This document shows positions 18,193 through 26,575 of a DNA stretch of 64,000 nucleotides, piece by piece. The notes under the pieces are model-generated. The model worked only from the letters and a program-made list of their open reading frames with translations, was not told the DNA's origin and made no database searches. A program made the position numbers and the translations under genes. How positions within the stretch are numbered: the stretch's first letter is position 1; every line of letters starts with the position of its first letter. The stretch covers positions 62,001 to 126,000 of the forward strand of contig CACHSA010000001.1 of the NCBI GenBank assembly GCA_902582405.1. Reading direction: 5' to 3'. This DNA comes from an uncultured Bacteroidota bacterium. Its GTDB lineage: Bacteria; Bacteroidota; Bacteroidia; Flavobacteriales; Flavobacteriaceae.

Positions 18193-19248
18193 ATGGGAAC
18201 AATTATATCAAAAACCGGTTGTTATATTCCTGCTTTTGCTGTCAGAAATGATGAATTTTTAGATAATTCGTTTATTGATAATGATGGTAATCCTTTTTCT
18301 AAAAAAAATCAAGAAATTATAGAAAAATTTTCTTCTATTACGGGTATTAAGGAGAGAAGGTATGCAAACAACAATCATAACACTTCTGACTTAGCTACTT
18401 TTGCTGCACTAAAAGCCTTAGAAGATGATGATGTAGATAAAGAAACTATTGACTATTTAATTTTTTCCCATAATTTTGGTGACACAGATTTTGGATCAAA
18501 ACAATCTGGTTTAATGCCCAGTCTTGCCTCAAAAGTAAAATCGAATTTGAATATAAAAAATCCTAATTGTGTTGCTTATGATCTTATTTTTGGTTGTCCA
18601 GGATGGCTTGAGGGACTAATACAAGCTTACAATTTTATTAAAGCAGGAGCGGCTAATAAATGTTTGGTGATTGGTGCCGAAACGTTATCAAGAGTTGTTG
18701 ACAAAGTTGACAGAGATTCGATGATTTTTTCTGATGGTGCAGGTGCAGTTATAGTCGAAAAAAGTGATTCTAAAAATGGAGTTATTGGATATAAATCTGT
18801 TACTTATACTGACAATAACGAGATAGATATTTTAAATTTTGAACGTTCTTATGATTCAAAAGATGAAAATAAATATATAAAAATGAAGGGCAGAAAAGTT
18901 TACGAATTCGCGTTAAAAAAGGTTCCTGAAGCTATGAAAGAATGTTTAGAAAAAGCTAAAGTAAATATCGATGATATTAAAAAAATATTTATACATCAAG
19001 CTAATATGAAAATGGATGATGCAATTGTTAAAAGACTCTATAGTCTTTACAACAAGAAAATTCCAAAAAACATTTTACCTATGAATATCCAATCTTTAGG
19101 CAACAGTTCTGTAGCAACAATTCCGACACTATTTGATCAAGTCTTAAAGGGAAAAATTATGAATCACAAATTAAATAAAAACGATTTAATAGTTTTCGCT
19201 AGTGTGGGTGCAGGTATGAACGTAAATGCTATGGTTTACAAAATTTAA
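18193..19248 (+). CDS. 3-oxoacyl-ACP synthase III (FabH-like)
   Basis: The 351-residue protein has the KAS III thiolase fold. The catalytic triad is visible as Cys135 in FGCPGWL, His in FIHQANMKMDDA and Asn in SLGNSSVATIP. Such enzymes start fatty acid synthesis by condensing an acyl-CoA with malonyl-ACP, or make a specialised ketide. The sequence is the divergent Bacteroidota type, with insertions around KESNNHNTSDLA-like regions, and the gene lies outside any fab cluster. It may therefore serve a different acyl donor than the housekeeping FabH. No close operon partner is seen: mlaE follows after 29 bases. Confidence 0.87.
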   Translation: MGTIISKTGCYIPAFAVRNDEFLDNSFIDNDGNPFSKKNQEIIEKFSSITGIKERRYANNNHNTSDLATFAALKALEDDDVDKETIDYLIFSHNFGDTDFGSKQSGLMPSLASKVKSNLNIKNPNCVAYDLIFGCPGWLEGLIQAYNFIKAGAANKCLVIGAETLSRVVDKVDRDSMIFSDGAGAVIVEKSDSKNGVIGYKSVTYTDNNEIDILNFERSYDSKDENKYIKMKGRKVYEFALKKVPEAMKECLEKAKVNIDDIKKIFIHQANMKMDDAIVKRLYSLYNKKIPKNILPMNIQSLGNSSVATIPTLFDQVLKGKIMNHKLNKNDLIVFASVGAGMNVNAMVYKI

Positions 19249-19277
19249 ATATACCTTTAATGTAATACTATATTCTG

Positions 19278-20018
19278 ATGATTAAATTCATTGAACATGT
19301 TGGTAGGTACTTTATAATGCTCCAAAAGATGTTGGAAAAGTTTACAAAATTTGATGTCTTATGGAGATTAATTCTTAGAGAAATAGATGACTTGATAATT
19401 GGTTCTTTGGGTATTGTTTCATTAATATCTTTTTTTGTTGGAGGAGTGGTAGCAATTCAAACAGCTATAAATATGGAAAACCCACTACTTCCAAGATATT
19501 TAGTCGGTTTTGCAACAAGACAAACTATGATTTTAGAATTTGCACCTACATTCATATCTATAATCATGGCCGGGAAAGTTGGATCATTTATTACTTCATC
19601 AATCGGAACAATGAGAGTAACAGAACAAATAGATGCTTTAGAGGTGATGGGCGTAAACACATACAACTATCTAATTTTCCCTAAAGTTGTAGCAATGACT
19701 ATTTATCCATTTATAATTGTAATTTCAATGTTTCTTGGAATTTTTGGCGGGTATTTTGCTTGTGTTACTGGAGGATTTACTACCCACACTGATTTTATTG
19801 ACGGTTTACAGCTTGACTTTGTTCCATTTCATCTTAATTATGCTTTCATAAAAACATTTTTATTTGCAATGATTTTAGCCACTATCCCTTCCTATCATGG
19901 GTTTTTTATGAAAGGTGGGGCTTTAGAGGTTGGTAAGGCAAGTACAACGTCTTTTGTATGGACAAGTGTTGCGATTATCATAATGAATTCTTTTGTCACA
20001 AACTTATTACTTACATAA
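19278..20018 (+). CDS. mlaE: MlaE-family ABC transporter permease
   Basis: The 246-residue inner-membrane permease has five or six hydrophobic helices. The conserved permease block EFAPTFISIIMAGKVGSFITSSIG (near residues 92-115) and the EQIDALEVMGVNTYNYLI segment are hallmarks of MlaE/YrbE. It should carry phospholipids between membranes to keep the outer membrane asymmetric. Its TAA stop overlaps the start of the ATPase gene (TAATG). The third component, an MlaD-type MCE protein, is not adjacent. Confidence 0.93.
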   Translation: MIKFIEHVGRYFIMLQKMLEKFTKFDVLWRLILREIDDLIIGSLGIVSLISFFVGGVVAIQTAINMENPLLPRYLVGFATRQTMILEFAPTFISIIMAGKVGSFITSSIGTMRVTEQIDALEVMGVNTYNYLIFPKVVAMTIYPFIIVISMFLGIFGGYFACVTGGFTTHTDFIDGLQLDFVPFHLNYAFIKTFLFAMILATIPSYHGFFMKGGALEVGKASTTSFVWTSVAIIIMNSFVTNLLLT

Positions 20019-20785
20019 TGATAGAAGTAACAAAACTCAGTAAAAAATTTGATGATACTTATGTTCTAAAAGAAGTGAGCACCTATTTTGAAAAAGGAAA
20101 AACCAATTTAATAATTGGTCAAAGTGGGTCTGGAAAAACAGTTTTTTTAAAATGTATTTTAGGACTTTTTAGTCCCGAAAGTGGAGAAATAATTTATAAC
20201 AAAACTCCCCTTTCTAAAATGAACTCAAAGGAAAGAACGAAGCTTCGACAAGATATGGGTATGGTTTTTCAAGGTAGTGCTCTTTTTGATTCTATGAATG
20301 TAGAAGAAAATATAGCCTTTCCAATGAAAATGTTCACAAACACGCATATTGATGAAATACGAGATAGAACTAATATAGTAATCAAAAGAGTAAATCTAAT
20401 TAATGCAAATAATAAACTTCCTTCTGAAATTTCCGGTGGTATGAAGAAAAGAGTTGCAATTGCTAGAGCTATAATAATGCACCCAAATTATCTTTTTTGT
20501 GACGAACCTAATTCAGGTCTTGATCCAAACACTGCAATTATAATTGATAATTTAATTCAGGAAATTACTCAAGAGTATCAAATAACAACTGTTATTAATA
20601 CTCATGACATGAATTCAGTTATGGAAATTGGAGAAAAAATTATTTTCCTAGAAAGTGGAGAAAAAAAATGGGAAGGGACAAATAAAGAGATATTTAACAC
20701 TGACAATAAATCTATATCCAATTTTGTTTACTCATCTGAACTGTTCAAGAAAGTTAGAAAAATTTATGCTAAAGAAAATAAATAA
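20018..20785 (+). CDS. mlaF: MlaF-family ABC transporter ATPase
   Basis: The 255-residue ATPase energises the MlaE permease. Walker A GQSGSGKT is at residues 34-41, the signature is EISGGMKKRVAIARA and Walker B is YLFCDEPNSGLDP. SGGMKKRVAIARA is typical of the Mla subgroup. I use the ATG at 20018 that overlaps the mlaE stop. A frame opening 60 bases upstream would only repeat mlaE sequence in another frame. It converges with the manC gene two bases away. Confidence 0.93.
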   Translation: MIEVTKLSKKFDDTYVLKEVSTYFEKGKTNLIIGQSGSGKTVFLKCILGLFSPESGEIIYNKTPLSKMNSKERTKLRQDMGMVFQGSALFDSMNVEENIAFPMKMFTNTHIDEIRDRTNIVIKRVNLINANNKLPSEISGGMKKRVAIARAIIMHPNYLFCDEPNSGLDPNTAIIIDNLIQEITQEYQITTVINTHDMNSVMEIGEKIIFLESGEKKWEGTNKEIFNTDNKSISNFVYSSELFKKVRKIYAKENK

Positions 20786-20787
20786 AT

Positions 20788-21873
20788 TTAATTGAAATCA
20801 TTTCCAAATCTTTTAATTAAGGCCTCTTTTAAATCTTGAATTGATTCGATTTTTTTTCTAGGTATAATCATTAACATTTCTTTATTGTTTACAATTATAT
20901 GATCTTGTAAACTATCTAATATGATTATTTTTTTTTGATCAGAAAACATAATATTACCTTCAGAAGAACTTAAATAATTTTCTTTAAATCCAATATTTAT
21001 ATTTTTTTTGAGATTTTTTTTAGATAAGGTTTCGAATAATGACTCCCATGTTCCGAGATCGCTCCATTGAAAATCTGACTTTATAACATAAGTGTTTTGA
21101 GCCTTCTCTAGAATAGAATAGTCTATTGATAAGCTTTTAATTTTTGGGAAAATAATTTTAAAAAAATGAACTTCTTCATCAGAGTCGAAGCTTCTCAAAT
21201 TTGACTGAAATGATTTCATTAAGTCTGGTTCAAAAATCTTAAATGCATTTAAAATAGACTCCGTGGACCAAATAAATATTCCAGAATTCCAAAAATACAT
21301 GTTAGATCTTAAAAACTTTTCAGCCAATTGCCTGCCTGGTTTTTCAGTAAATCTTAAAACTTTTTGAAATGATTCTCTTGTGTTTTTTACCTTAATGTAT
21401 CCATAATTGGTGGATGGAAATTTTGGATTTATTCCAAAAGTTACTAGTCGATCACTTTTAGATACAGAAAATGCATGTTCTACATTTTTATAAAATTCAT
21501 TTAATTTTTTAATATAATGGTCACTTGGTAGCACGATCACCTTCGACTTTTTGTTGATTTGGCTAATTTTTAAAGAGGCATATAAAATTGAAGGGGCAGT
21601 ATTTCGCTTCACTTGTTCACAGATCAAATTATTCGAGTTTATCTCAGGAATTTGTTTTAATACCAATTCTTTATATTTTTCATTCGTTGAAATAAAAATA
21701 TTTTCAATCCGTATAATTTTTTGAATTCTAATAAATGTCTCTTGAATAAGTGTTTTTCCTGATCCTGTCAAATCAATAAATTGTTTCGGAAGAGATTCTT
21801 TGCTTGCAGGCCAGAAACGTGAGCCCAAACCCCCAGCCAAAATAAGAGCATAAAAATTTTTATCTTTTTTCAT
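20788..21873 (-). CDS. manC: Mannose-1-phosphate guanylyltransferase
   Basis: The enzyme makes GDP-mannose from mannose 1-phosphate and GTP for glycan synthesis. The nucleotidyltransferase signature LAGGLGSRFWPASKESLPKQF is at the N-terminus. VLPSDHYI, the FTEKPGRQLAEKF lysine motif and the WSDLGTWESLFE block also match. At 361 residues it lacks the C-terminal isomerase domain of bifunctional ManC. It overlaps the sprT-like gene by 14 bases and could feed the mannosyltransferase-like enzymes elsewhere in the window. Confidence 0.92.
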   Translation of the reverse strand: MKKDKNFYALILAGGLGSRFWPASKESLPKQFIDLTGSGKTLIQETFIRIQKIIRIENIFISTNEKYKELVLKQIPEINSNNLICEQVKRNTAPSILYASLKISQINKKSKVIVLPSDHYIKKLNEFYKNVEHAFSVSKSDRLVTFGINPKFPSTNYGYIKVKNTRESFQKVLRFTEKPGRQLAEKFLRSNMYFWNSGIFIWSTESILNAFKIFEPDLMKSFQSNLRSFDSDEEVHFFKIIFPKIKSLSIDYSILEKAQNTYVIKSDFQWSDLGTWESLFETLSKKNLKKNINIGFKENYLSSSEGNIMFSDQKKIIILDSLQDHIIVNNKEMLMIIPRKKIESIQDLKEALIKRFGNDFN

Positions 21874-22462
21874 TATTGTAGTTTAATACCAGAGTGTTTG
21901 GTTGAAAGAGATATAGTTTTCCATTAGAAACTTTTTCGCAAACATACCTCTTTCTTTTTTTACTAATCTTCTTAAATATTTCTTTTTTTTTAAACAAAAA
22001 AAATTGTCCCATTTCTAATTTCTCTATATAAAAGTAATTACTTAAAGTATCAAATTTACTTAGAGACATTGACAGTTCTAAATCTAAATCTGTACTTGAT
22101 TTTGGATTTTTCAGATATACTTTAAAAGCATCAAGTATGGACAAGGGGAAAATTGACTCCAAGAGAAAAGGTTTGGATATTTCTTTAAATATTTTTTTCC
22201 ATTCAATACCATGAGGCCTAACTTTATTTCCGAATGCTTGAAAAACTATTTGATGTGAAACTTCATGAAGCAGAGTAATTAAAAATCTAAATTTGTTTGG
22301 ATCCTGATTTAGAGTAATTTTTTTAAACCCATTACTATATACTCTAAAATCGCCTCTTTTAGTTTTTCTCTCCGAAACCACAATTAAATTTAATCTATGT
22401 TCGTTTATTAGATCTCCAATATTTTTTTTGGCATTGCATGGAATAAAACTCATGAGAATCAT
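21860..22462 (-). CDS. SprT-like zinc metalloprotease-type protein
   Basis: This 200-residue protein belongs to the SprT/Spartan fold. The zinc site HEVSH is at residues 66-70, with the third ligand His84 in RPHGIEWK. NERKTRHGDY-like VSERKTKRGDFRV and the C-terminal YVCEKVSNGKLYLFQPN resemble Flavobacteriia members. The C-terminal zinc ribbon is not obvious. The start may be the ATG used here or the one three codons later. The role in bacteria is unknown. It lies between pdhC and manC. Confidence 0.85.
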   Translation of the reverse strand: MILMSFIPCNAKKNIGDLINEHRLNLIVVSERKTKRGDFRVYSNGFKKITLNQDPNKFRFLITLLHEVSHQIVFQAFGNKVRPHGIEWKKIFKEISKPFLLESIFPLSILDAFKVYLKNPKSSTDLDLELSMSLSKFDTLSNYFYIEKLEMGQFFLFKKKEIFKKISKKRKRYVCEKVSNGKLYLFQPNTLVLNYNNEKR

Positions 22463-22498
22463 AATACTCAGATTTTATTTAAAGTGGGAAAACTAAAT

Positions 22499-24121
22499 TC
22501 ACAAAAGTATTTTTAATGGGTTTTCAACAAAATCTTTTAAAGTCTGTAAAAATTTTGAACCAGATGCACCATCTATGGTTCTATGATCACAGGCCAAAGT
22601 TAATTTCATCGTGTTTGAGACAACAATCTTATTTTTTTTAACAACTGGTTTTTGAATAATACTGCCAACAGATAAAATAGCAGAGTTGGGTTGATTGATA
22701 ATTGAAGTGAAAGATTCGATACCAAACATTCCTAAATTAGAAATGGTAAATGTGCTCCCCTCAATTTCATTTTGTAATAATTTTTTTTCTTGAGCTCTAC
22801 TTGCAAAATCCTTAACTTTTAGACCAATTTCGTTTAAATTTAAGTTGTCGGCAAATTTTAAAACGGGAACAACTAATCCATCTTCTACCGCAACCGCTAC
22901 ACCAACATGTACATGTTTATGATGAGTTATTTCATTGTCACTCCATTGACTATTAATTACAGGGTGCATACTTAAAGAAAGCGCAGTAGCTTTAATTATT
23001 AAATCGTTGAAAGAAATTTTTGTTTCAGGCTGCGAGTTGTATTGCTCTCGAAATGAAATGAGATTATCGACATTATATTCAACATTTAAGTAATAATGAG
23101 GAGCAGAAAATTTTGAATCTGATAATCTTTTGGCAATTGTTTTTCTAATTTGAGAGTTTTGTATTTGAATACTAGATTCTTTTCCTAATTTTTTTGAAGA
23201 ATTCGTAGAAGGCATAAAGTTTTCGATGTCTCTCTTAATAATTCTTCCTCCATCGCCTGTACCAACTAAATTATTTAGCATAATTCCCTTTTCAGATGCC
23301 ATTTTCTTTGCCAAGGGAGATGCAAAGATTCTATTAGCTTGAGATTTAACTAATTCATTTTTGGATATATATTTAGTATTATCGACAATTACACTTTCAC
23401 TATTTTTTAAGGAAATATTTTCCTCTTTTTGTTTTTCAAGCTTAATTTCTTTTTCTTGGATAATATCTTTTTGACCAATAGAATTTATAGCTTTTTCAAC
23501 ATCAGTGCTTTTATCTCCAATAATAGCAAGAACTTCATCTACTGGTGCAGATTTTCCCTCTTCAACACCTATATGAAGTAAAGTTCCTTCATGAAAAGAC
23601 TCAAACTCCATTGTCGCCTTGTCAGTTTCAATTTCCGCGATTATGTCGCCTTCTTTAACTTCATCACCAACTTTTTTGAGCCATGTTGATACAGTACCCT
23701 CTTCCATTGTGTCGCTAAGGCGAGGCATTTTAATTATTTCATAGTTGTTTTGATCTTTTTTGTCTGCCTTTGAGTCTTTATTACCAATTTGTGGCTTTTC
23801 TTTTATACTTTGATTGACTGAGTCTTCAACATCATTTTTGGACTTAGAATCTATTTTATTAAGATAGGAGGAGATATCTTCATTTTTTTTTCCTATAATA
23901 GCTAACATAGAGTCCACTGGAACAGTTTTACCAGCCTCTACCCCAATATAAAGTAACTCACCTGAATGAAAAGACTCAAACTCCATTGTGGCTTTATCTG
24001 TTTCTATTTCTGCTAAAATATCGCCCTCATTAATTTGATCTCCCACCTTCTTTAGCCATGACGAAACTGTACCTTCCTCCATAGTATCACTTAACCTGGG
24101 CATGTTAATAATTTCAGCCAT
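22499..24121 (-). CDS. pdhC: Pyruvate dehydrogenase E2, dihydrolipoamide acetyltransferase
   Basis: The E2 core of pyruvate dehydrogenase (540 residues) carries the acetyl group to CoA. Two lipoyl domains lie at about 3-78 and 129-203, each with a lipoylated lysine in ETDKATMEFES (Lys43 and Lys168). They are followed by a peripheral-subunit-binding domain (about 265-301, ASPLAKKMASEKGI) and the catalytic domain, with DHRTIDGASGSKFL at the end. The two lipoyl domains are nearly identical, which suggests recent duplication or homogenisation. It is transcribed after pdhA, with three bases between them. Confidence 0.96.
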   Translation of the reverse strand: MAEIINMPRLSDTMEEGTVSSWLKKVGDQINEGDILAEIETDKATMEFESFHSGELLYIGVEAGKTVPVDSMLAIIGKKNEDISSYLNKIDSKSKNDVEDSVNQSIKEKPQIGNKDSKADKKDQNNYEIIKMPRLSDTMEEGTVSTWLKKVGDEVKEGDIIAEIETDKATMEFESFHEGTLLHIGVEEGKSAPVDEVLAIIGDKSTDVEKAINSIGQKDIIQEKEIKLEKQKEENISLKNSESVIVDNTKYISKNELVKSQANRIFASPLAKKMASEKGIMLNNLVGTGDGGRIIKRDIENFMPSTNSSKKLGKESSIQIQNSQIRKTIAKRLSDSKFSAPHYYLNVEYNVDNLISFREQYNSQPETKISFNDLIIKATALSLSMHPVINSQWSDNEITHHKHVHVGVAVAVEDGLVVPVLKFADNLNLNEIGLKVKDFASRAQEKKLLQNEIEGSTFTISNLGMFGIESFTSIINQPNSAILSVGSIIQKPVVKKNKIVVSNTMKLTLACDHRTIDGASGSKFLQTLKDFVENPLKILL

Positions 24122-24124
24122 ATT

Positions 24125-25126
24125 TTATTTTAATTTATGATTTAAAAAAGGATAATTTGGTTCTTCATAAACAGCGTCATACATAACCGAAATATCAGGA
24201 TATGGTGATTCTTCAGCAAATTTTTCACACTCAAAAATTTGAGATTTTACTTTTTCTTCAATCTTAGAGATTTCATTATCATTTAGATATTTTTTCTCTG
24301 TAATAATTTTTTTTACCTGAGTGATTGGATCTATTTTTTTATACTCCTCGACTTCTGATTTTGTTCTATATTTTTGGGCATCAGACATTGAATGACCTCT
24401 ATATCTGTAAGTTTTCATTTCGATAAAAGAGGGACCTCCCCCTTTTCGAGCAATTGAAATCGCCTTATCAATGGATTTTGCTACGGTAACCGGGTTCATC
24501 CCGTCTACTGGTTCACAAGGCATATTATATCCTAATCCTAATTTCCAAATTTCTTCATGGTTTGCAGTTCTGGCAACAGAAGTTCCCATTGCATATCCAT
24601 TGTTTTCAACAATAAAAACAACGGGTAATTTCCATAAAGTTGCTAAATTCAGGGTCTCATGAAGTGATCCCTGTCTTACGGCACCATCTCCCATAAAACA
24701 CAGAGTTACACAGTCTCTCTCGTGATACTTGTCTCCAAACGCCATGCCTGCTCCAAGAGGTATTTGACCGCCCACTATTCCATGGCCTCCGTGGAATCGA
24801 AACTCTTTTGAAAAAATATGCATAGAGCCTCCTAAACCCGATGAAGTTCCAGTTGCCTTTCCGTAAAGCTCAGCCATAACTCGTTTTGGATCTACACCCA
24901 TTCCAATTGGCTGAACATGGTTTCGATAAGCTGTTATAATTCTGTCCTTACCAATTTCCATGGCATGGAGTGCACCGGCTAAAATTGCCTCCTGACCGTT
25001 ATAAAGATGAAGGAACCCTCTAACTTTTTGTTGAATATAAACGGCTGCTAATTTATCTTCAAACTTTCTCCAAAAAAGCATGTTTTCAAACCAACCTACA
25101 TAAGTGTCTTTAGTTATTTTTTTCAT
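24125..25126 (-). CDS. pdhA: Pyruvate dehydrogenase E1 alpha subunit
   Basis: E1 alpha (333 residues) binds thiamine diphosphate and decarboxylates pyruvate together with E1 beta. The TPP motif runs from GDGAVRQGSLHE to VENNGYAMGTS, and YRYRGHSMSDAQKYR is the phosphorylation-loop region found in the family. I chose the ATG at 25126, giving MKKITKDTYVGWFENMLFW as in relatives, over an ATG seven codons upstream. The E1 beta gene is not nearby, as is usual in Flavobacteriia. Confidence 0.96.
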   Translation of the reverse strand: MKKITKDTYVGWFENMLFWRKFEDKLAAVYIQQKVRGFLHLYNGQEAILAGALHAMEIGKDRIITAYRNHVQPIGMGVDPKRVMAELYGKATGTSSGLGGSMHIFSKEFRFHGGHGIVGGQIPLGAGMAFGDKYHERDCVTLCFMGDGAVRQGSLHETLNLATLWKLPVVFIVENNGYAMGTSVARTANHEEIWKLGLGYNMPCEPVDGMNPVTVAKSIDKAISIARKGGGPSFIEMKTYRYRGHSMSDAQKYRTKSEVEEYKKIDPITQVKKIITEKKYLNDNEISKIEEKVKSQIFECEKFAEESPYPDISVMYDAVYEEPNYPFLNHKLK

Positions 25127-25160
25127 TAAATTAAAAAAATTTGTCAATCAAAATAGACCA

Positions 25161-25168
25161 CAAAAATA
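25161..25168 (-). promoter_or_regulatory. Candidate -7 element for pdhA-pdhC
   Basis: The reverse strand reads TATTTTTG, matching TAnnTTTG, 35 bases before the pdhA start. I see no TTG at the right spacing upstream. If real, pdhA-pdhC have a promoter separate from porV. Confidence 0.35.
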
Positions 25169-25213
25169 CCATTTTTTAATGAAAAATAATGAAGTATTCA
25201 ATTGTAAAAGCCA

Positions 25214-26413
25214 TTAATTATTACTGATTTCTTCATTATTCTCAGCAAAATCATTGTTTTGACTGGCTAAAGGGAATGTGATAGAAAAACGTAATGTATT
25301 TTCTAGGGGATTTCGAATTTTTGATGTAGAAAATAAATACGAAATATCAATACTAGCAAAATCGATAACAAAACCTGCTCCTAGGGTTAAAAATCTCCTT
25401 GAACCTTTTTCTAGACTTTCATTAAAATACCCTGTCCTTAGGGCAAAGGATTTTTGAAATAAGTATTCTAGTCCAAATGCCCATGTAATTTCTTTTAATT
25501 CTTCACTAAACCCTCCTGGAGCGTCTGTGAATGACTCAAAAATACCTTTTATAAAACTAATATCAGGCTGCTGATATCCAATAAAAACTCCATCTTTATA
25601 TGTTGCTATTGGCGATGGAACAAGAAGTTTGTTAAATTCTAAATTAAAACTTAGAATATTTACTTCATCCATAATTAAGTCCAAACTAGAACCTACTTTT
25701 ACATTTGTTGGAATAAAGTTTTTTTGACCACCTTCATCATATTTTAGTCTGGGTCCAATATTTGATATATTGAATCCATGTCTAAATCTTGCAGTCCTTT
25801 TATTTAATTTAAAAGTTTTTCCGTTGTAAAAACCAGAAATATCAATTCCGATAGAATTTGCGGGAGTGGGATCGGCGTCGCTTGATAGCTTTAAATCTGA
25901 TCTTATATATCTAGCTGCAACTGCCATTGAAAAAGATCGATTCAATTTAAGACCATAAGATGCATCCAATGTCAATTCATTTGGCCTTTCGATTCCCTGC
26001 TGTACAATTGTATTACCTATTAGATCGTTAAATTGGATATCACCCAAACTAAAATATTTTAAGCTAAACCCCCAGGCACTTCTGTCATTTTTCTTTAGAG
26101 AATATGTAATGTTCGCTAAAAAAATGTCATTGACAAGCTTACTTAGATAAGGAGTATAACTTAAACCAACTTTCTTTCCAATTTCGCCAAATACGTATTT
26201 AGAGGGATTCCACTGTTGTGAAAAAATATCTGGGGAGGTAGCCACTCCTAATTCACCCATACCCGCAGATCTTGCATCAGGCGAAATAAGTAAAAACGGA
26301 ACCCCAGTAGTAATTACTCTATTATTACTTTGTGAGTAAATACTGATTTTTATTAGAAAGAGAATAAAAATTAAAGTAAATTTTTTGTAATGGGTCAATT
26401 GCTTTCGTTTCAT
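25214..26413 (-). CDS. porV: Type IX secretion system outer membrane protein PorV (LptO)
   Basis: PorV is a 399-residue FadL-like outer membrane beta-barrel that shuttles cargo from the SprA translocon of the type IX secretion system to the attachment complex. A signal peptide ends near IYSQ. The family motif GVPFLLISPDARSAGMGELGVAT follows at about residues 38-60, and amphipathic beta strands continue to the C-terminus. It diverges from gldJ. The sortase gene porU, which in Flavobacterium lies between gldJ and porV, is absent from this spot. Confidence 0.95.
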   Translation of the reverse strand: MKRKQLTHYKKFTLIFILFLIKISIYSQSNNRVITTGVPFLLISPDARSAGMGELGVATSPDIFSQQWNPSKYVFGEIGKKVGLSYTPYLSKLVNDIFLANITYSLKKNDRSAWGFSLKYFSLGDIQFNDLIGNTIVQQGIERPNELTLDASYGLKLNRSFSMAVAARYIRSDLKLSSDADPTPANSIGIDISGFYNGKTFKLNKRTARFRHGFNISNIGPRLKYDEGGQKNFIPTNVKVGSSLDLIMDEVNILSFNLEFNKLLVPSPIATYKDGVFIGYQQPDISFIKGIFESFTDAPGGFSEELKEITWAFGLEYLFQKSFALRTGYFNESLEKGSRRFLTLGAGFVIDFASIDISYLFSTSKIRNPLENTLRFSITFPLASQNNDFAENNEEISNN

Positions 26414-26503
26414 ATATAACGGTAGATAATAGAATTTCTTATAACAATCTCTAATACATCAACATTTTTTGTAATAATATTTGCAAGTTTTTTTCGTTAT
26501 AAG

Positions 26504-26535
26504 TTGCAAAAGGAAAAAAAACTTAAATAATTTTG
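26504..26535 (+). promoter_or_regulatory. Candidate promoter for gldJ-murF
   Basis: A -33 TTG (26504-26506) and a perfect -7 box TAATTTTG (26528-26535) are 21 bases apart, which fits the Bacteroidota sigma factor. The predicted start would leave a leader of about 35 bases before the gldJ ATG at 26576. Confidence 0.55.
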
Positions 26536-26575
26536 CGTGAATAAGTTGTATATTGCAAAAGATTTAAAATTCAGA

